Of a DNA stretch of 64,000 nucleotides, positions 62,164 to 64,000 are shown piece by piece (the stretch's first letter is position 1; each line of letters begins with the position of its first letter). The notes under the pieces are model-generated. The model was not told the DNA's origin and ran no database searches. It saw only the letters and a program-made list of their open reading frames with translations. The stretch is from Natrarchaeobius chitinivorans (GTDB taxonomy: Archaea; Halobacteriota; Halobacteria; Halobacteriales; Natrialbaceae), in contig NZ_REGA01000005.1 in assembly GCF_003841505.1 (NCBI RefSeq), positions 124,001 to 188,000 of the forward strand, written 5' to 3'. The position numbers and the translations under genes are program-made.

Positions 62164-63648
62164 ATGCAACTCGAGACCGCTACGATCGACATCGGCACCA
62201 GTCGACCGCTCGTCCTGTTGCACGCAGCCGACGCGGACGAACTGGGTGCGCATCCGCTCGACCGCGTTCGGATCGAGTGGGCCGAGGGGACGACGACCGG
62301 AATCGTCAAACGAACGGACGAGCTGGTCGAACACGGCACCGTCGGTCTCACCGAGCCGCTGCACCACGTTCGCGGTCCCGTCGCCGTCACGTTAGCGGGT
62401 TCGCCGTCGTCCGTCGGGGCCATCCGCAAGAAGCTCGACGACGCCGAACTCGAGCGTACAGAACTCGAGCGAATCGTGCAGGACATCCACGAGAATCGAC
62501 TCTCGGACGTCGAACTGAGCGCCTACGTATCGGCCGTCTACGCGAACGGCCTCTCGCTCGAAGAGACCACACACCTGACGACGGCGATGAGCGAGATCGG
62601 CCAGCAACTGACGTGGGAGACGCCGGTGGTCGCGGACAAACACTCGATCGGCGGCGTGGCGGGAAACTGTGTGACGCCGATCATGGTCGCGATCGTCGCG
62701 GCTGCGGGTGTGACGATGCCGAAAACGTCATCCCGAGCGGTGACGTCGCCGGCAGGCACTGCCGACGTGATGGAGGTCTTCTGTGACGTCGAACACTCGA
62801 TCGACGAAATCGAGTCGATCGTCGCTGAGACGAACGCCTGCCTCGTCTGGGGCGGCGGCGTCGACCTCTCGCCGGTGGACGACGAAATCATCCGTGCGGA
62901 GAACCCGCTGTCGATCGATCCGGAGGGACAACTCGTGGCATCGGTCCTCTCGAAGAAGCGAAGTGCCGGCTCGACCCACGTCGTGATCGACGTTCCGTAC
63001 GGCGAGGGGGCGAAAGTCGAGAGTCTCGCCGCCGCACGCGGACTCGCGGACGACTTCAAGCGCGTCGCCGACCACCTCGGGATCGACGTCTGCTGTGCGA
63101 TCACCCACGGCGCGGACCCGATCGGTCGCGGCGTCGGTCCGGTCCTCGAGGCGCGGGACGTCCTCGCGGTACTCGAGGGACTCGAAGAGGCGCCGGAATC
63201 GTTGCGACTGAAATCGATCCGCCTCTCGGAGTTGCTCCTCGACCACTGTGGCGTCGATGCGGACGTCCTCGACCTTCTCGAGTCGGGGCGTGCACTCGAA
63301 CGATTTCGGGAGATCGTTGCCGCACAGGGTGGCACTCCCGACGTCAGTTACGCCGATCTCGAGCCCGCAGCGGAGTCGACGGCCGTCCGCGCGGATCGGT
63401 CCGGCATCGTAACCCGCGTCGACAACAGAGCCCTCTGTGATCTCGCGCGCCGTGCGGGTGCGCCGCTCGACGGTCGAGCCGGGCTCGTCGTTCATCCGTC
63501 CGCCGGTGACGAAATCGACGTCGGCGATCCGCTCTGTACGATTCACGCTCAAACGACGGCTAAACTCGAGGAGGCCGCGAGTCTCGCCGACCGACTGGAG
63601 CCGATACGAGTTCGAAGCAAGACGGATGCGCTCGTCGAGCGACGCTGA
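62164..63648 (+). CDS. AMP phosphorylase (thymidine phosphorylase family, archaeal type)
   Basis: A 494-residue protein starting at ATG 62164. The glycosyltransferase family-3 core begins near residue 95 (LSDVELSAYVSAVYANGLS), with DKHSIGGVAGNCVTPIM near 157 and KTSSRAVTSPAGTADVMEV near 185, the phosphate and base-binding regions of AMP phosphorylases. The N-terminal 80-residue extension is characteristic of the archaeal AMP-specific enzymes and is absent from bacterial thymidine phosphorylases. It converts AMP and phosphate to adenine and ribose-1,5-bisphosphate, which enters the archaeal pentose-bisphosphate route through R15P isomerase and type III Rubisco. Those partner genes are not in this window. 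Confidence 0.92.
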   Translation: MQLETATIDIGTSRPLVLLHAADADELGAHPLDRVRIEWAEGTTTGIVKRTDELVEHGTVGLTEPLHHVRGPVAVTLAGSPSSVGAIRKKLDDAELERTELERIVQDIHENRLSDVELSAYVSAVYANGLSLEETTHLTTAMSEIGQQLTWETPVVADKHSIGGVAGNCVTPIMVAIVAAAGVTMPKTSSRAVTSPAGTADVMEVFCDVEHSIDEIESIVAETNACLVWGGGVDLSPVDDEIIRAENPLSIDPEGQLVASVLSKKRSAGSTHVVIDVPYGEGAKVESLAAARGLADDFKRVADHLGIDVCCAITHGADPIGRGVGPVLEARDVLAVLEGLEEAPESLRLKSIRLSELLLDHCGVDADVLDLLESGRALERFREIVAAQGGTPDVSYADLEPAAESTAVRADRSGIVTRVDNRALCDLARRAGAPLDGRAGLVVHPSAGDEIDVGDPLCTIHAQTTAKLEEAASLADRLEPIRVRSKTDALVERR

Positions 63649-63700
63649 GCGGTGGCCGATCGTCGCCAGTACCTCCGGTTCAGGGTCGTTTCCGCGTCCG

Positions 63701-64000
63701 TCACGTCTCGAGGTAGCGCGCCGGCACGTGCTCGCGAACGGGAGCCGGCAGCAACCCGGCTAGCCGCGCTGCGACTCCGGCCAGCGATTTGCGAAGCACC
63801 ACGTAGACGCTCGAGACGGCGAGAAGCGCGATGACCACCGCCGTGACGACCTCGTTCCCGATGGCGAGCAGGGGGACCGCCACAACCCCGGCGAGTGCGA
63901 GGTCTTCGGGCGCACCGTCGTAGCGGACCACGCGCCGCGGTCGGAGCCACCGGCCGTGGTAGTGACTGTAGACGGCCCGCTCGGAAGTTCCCTGCCAGGG
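63701..64000 (-). CDS. Partial membrane protein, 5' end beyond the window
   Basis: The C-terminal part of a protein on the minus strand, open to the right edge of the window. In the visible 100 residues the first part is hydrophilic and aromatic-rich (YSHYHGRWLRPRRVVRYDG), then come two hydrophobic segments (LALAGVVAVPLLAIGN and VVTAVVIALLAVSSVYVVL) and a basic amphipathic end ending ARYLET. No family was recognised from this fragment. The reading frame continues beyond position 64000 without a stop, so the true start was not seen. Confidence 0.6.
   Translation of the reverse strand, partial: PWQGTSERAVYSHYHGRWLRPRRVVRYDGAPEDLALAGVVAVPLLAIGNEVVTAVVIALLAVSSVYVVLRKSLAGVAARLAGLLPAPVREHVPARYLET

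Overview
The window comes from a halophilic archaeon (class Halobacteria; an order such as Natrialbales is plausible but is only an inference). The signs are very acidic predicted proteins, TATA-box promoters about 22-30 bases ahead of start codons (leaderless-type genes), twin-arginine signals joined to lipobox cysteines and Gly/Asn/Asp-rich linkers, and an IS630-type insertion sequence remnant with haloarchaeal-style termini. No rRNA, tRNA or CRISPR array was recognised.

Region 1 (about 0.2-23.9 kb) is an accessory catabolic block for an organic acid handled as a CoA thioester. It holds a two-subunit hydantoinase/oxoprolinase-type enzyme, a divergent crotonase, a glutamate-semialdehyde-aminomutase-like PLP enzyme, a fumarylacetoacetate-hydrolase-family enzyme, a VOC protein, a cupin, an acyl-CoA synthetase, an acyl-CoA dehydrogenase, a TAXI-type TRAP transporter, a fused 3-hydroxyacyl-CoA dehydrogenase/enoyl-CoA hydratase, a two-subunit CoA-transferase, an IclR regulator, a PaaG-like crotonase, an MFS transporter, a universal stress protein and a hotdog thioesterase. 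The parts fit uptake, CoA activation, beta-oxidation-like steps and C-C cleavage. The substrate cannot be read from sequence.

Region 2 (about 24-51 kb) begins with a decayed IS630 element and turns to amino acids and peptides: a D-amino-acid-oxidase-like flavoprotein, a second IclR regulator, a D-2-hydroxyacid dehydrogenase, a PLP aminotransferase, two HpcH/HpaI-type aldolases, two amidases, a peptide-type solute-binding lipoprotein, a ThDP-dependent 2-oxoacid decarboxylase-like enzyme, an M20 deacylase, an aldehyde dehydrogenase, a complete Dpp/Opp-type permease and ATPase set, a MATE transporter and an M55 D-aminopeptidase. Together they could import peptides or amides, release an amino acid, deaminate it to a 2-oxoacid, decarboxylate that to an aldehyde and oxidise it to a carboxylate, in the manner of the arginine transaminase pathway.

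Region 3 (about 52.2-64 kb) is visibly more GC-rich and looks more like conserved chromosome: an orphan BMP-family binding protein without a lipobox cysteine, a broken LivJ-type binding-protein gene, a DUF4397 surface protein, an AarF/UbiB-type kinase, four universal-stress-protein genes in a row, a DUF389 membrane protein, an Hsp20 chaperone, AMP phosphorylase, and the end of a membrane-protein gene running off the right edge.

The most striking non-coding signal is two families of short palindromic elements scattered between genes from 6.6 to 57.2 kb. R1 (about 72-80 bp, 7 intact plus 1 degenerate copy) is flanked by 3-base TNA direct repeats, as after transposition. R2 (a constant 84 bp in seven copies, with 156, about 154 and 225 bp long forms) has TA-bounded termini like those of the IS630 remnant. 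One R1 copy sits inside an R2 copy, and one R1 insertion duplicated the stop codon of the cupin gene. They look like miniature inverted-repeat transposable elements (MITEs). All functional statements are from reading the sequence; no database search was run.
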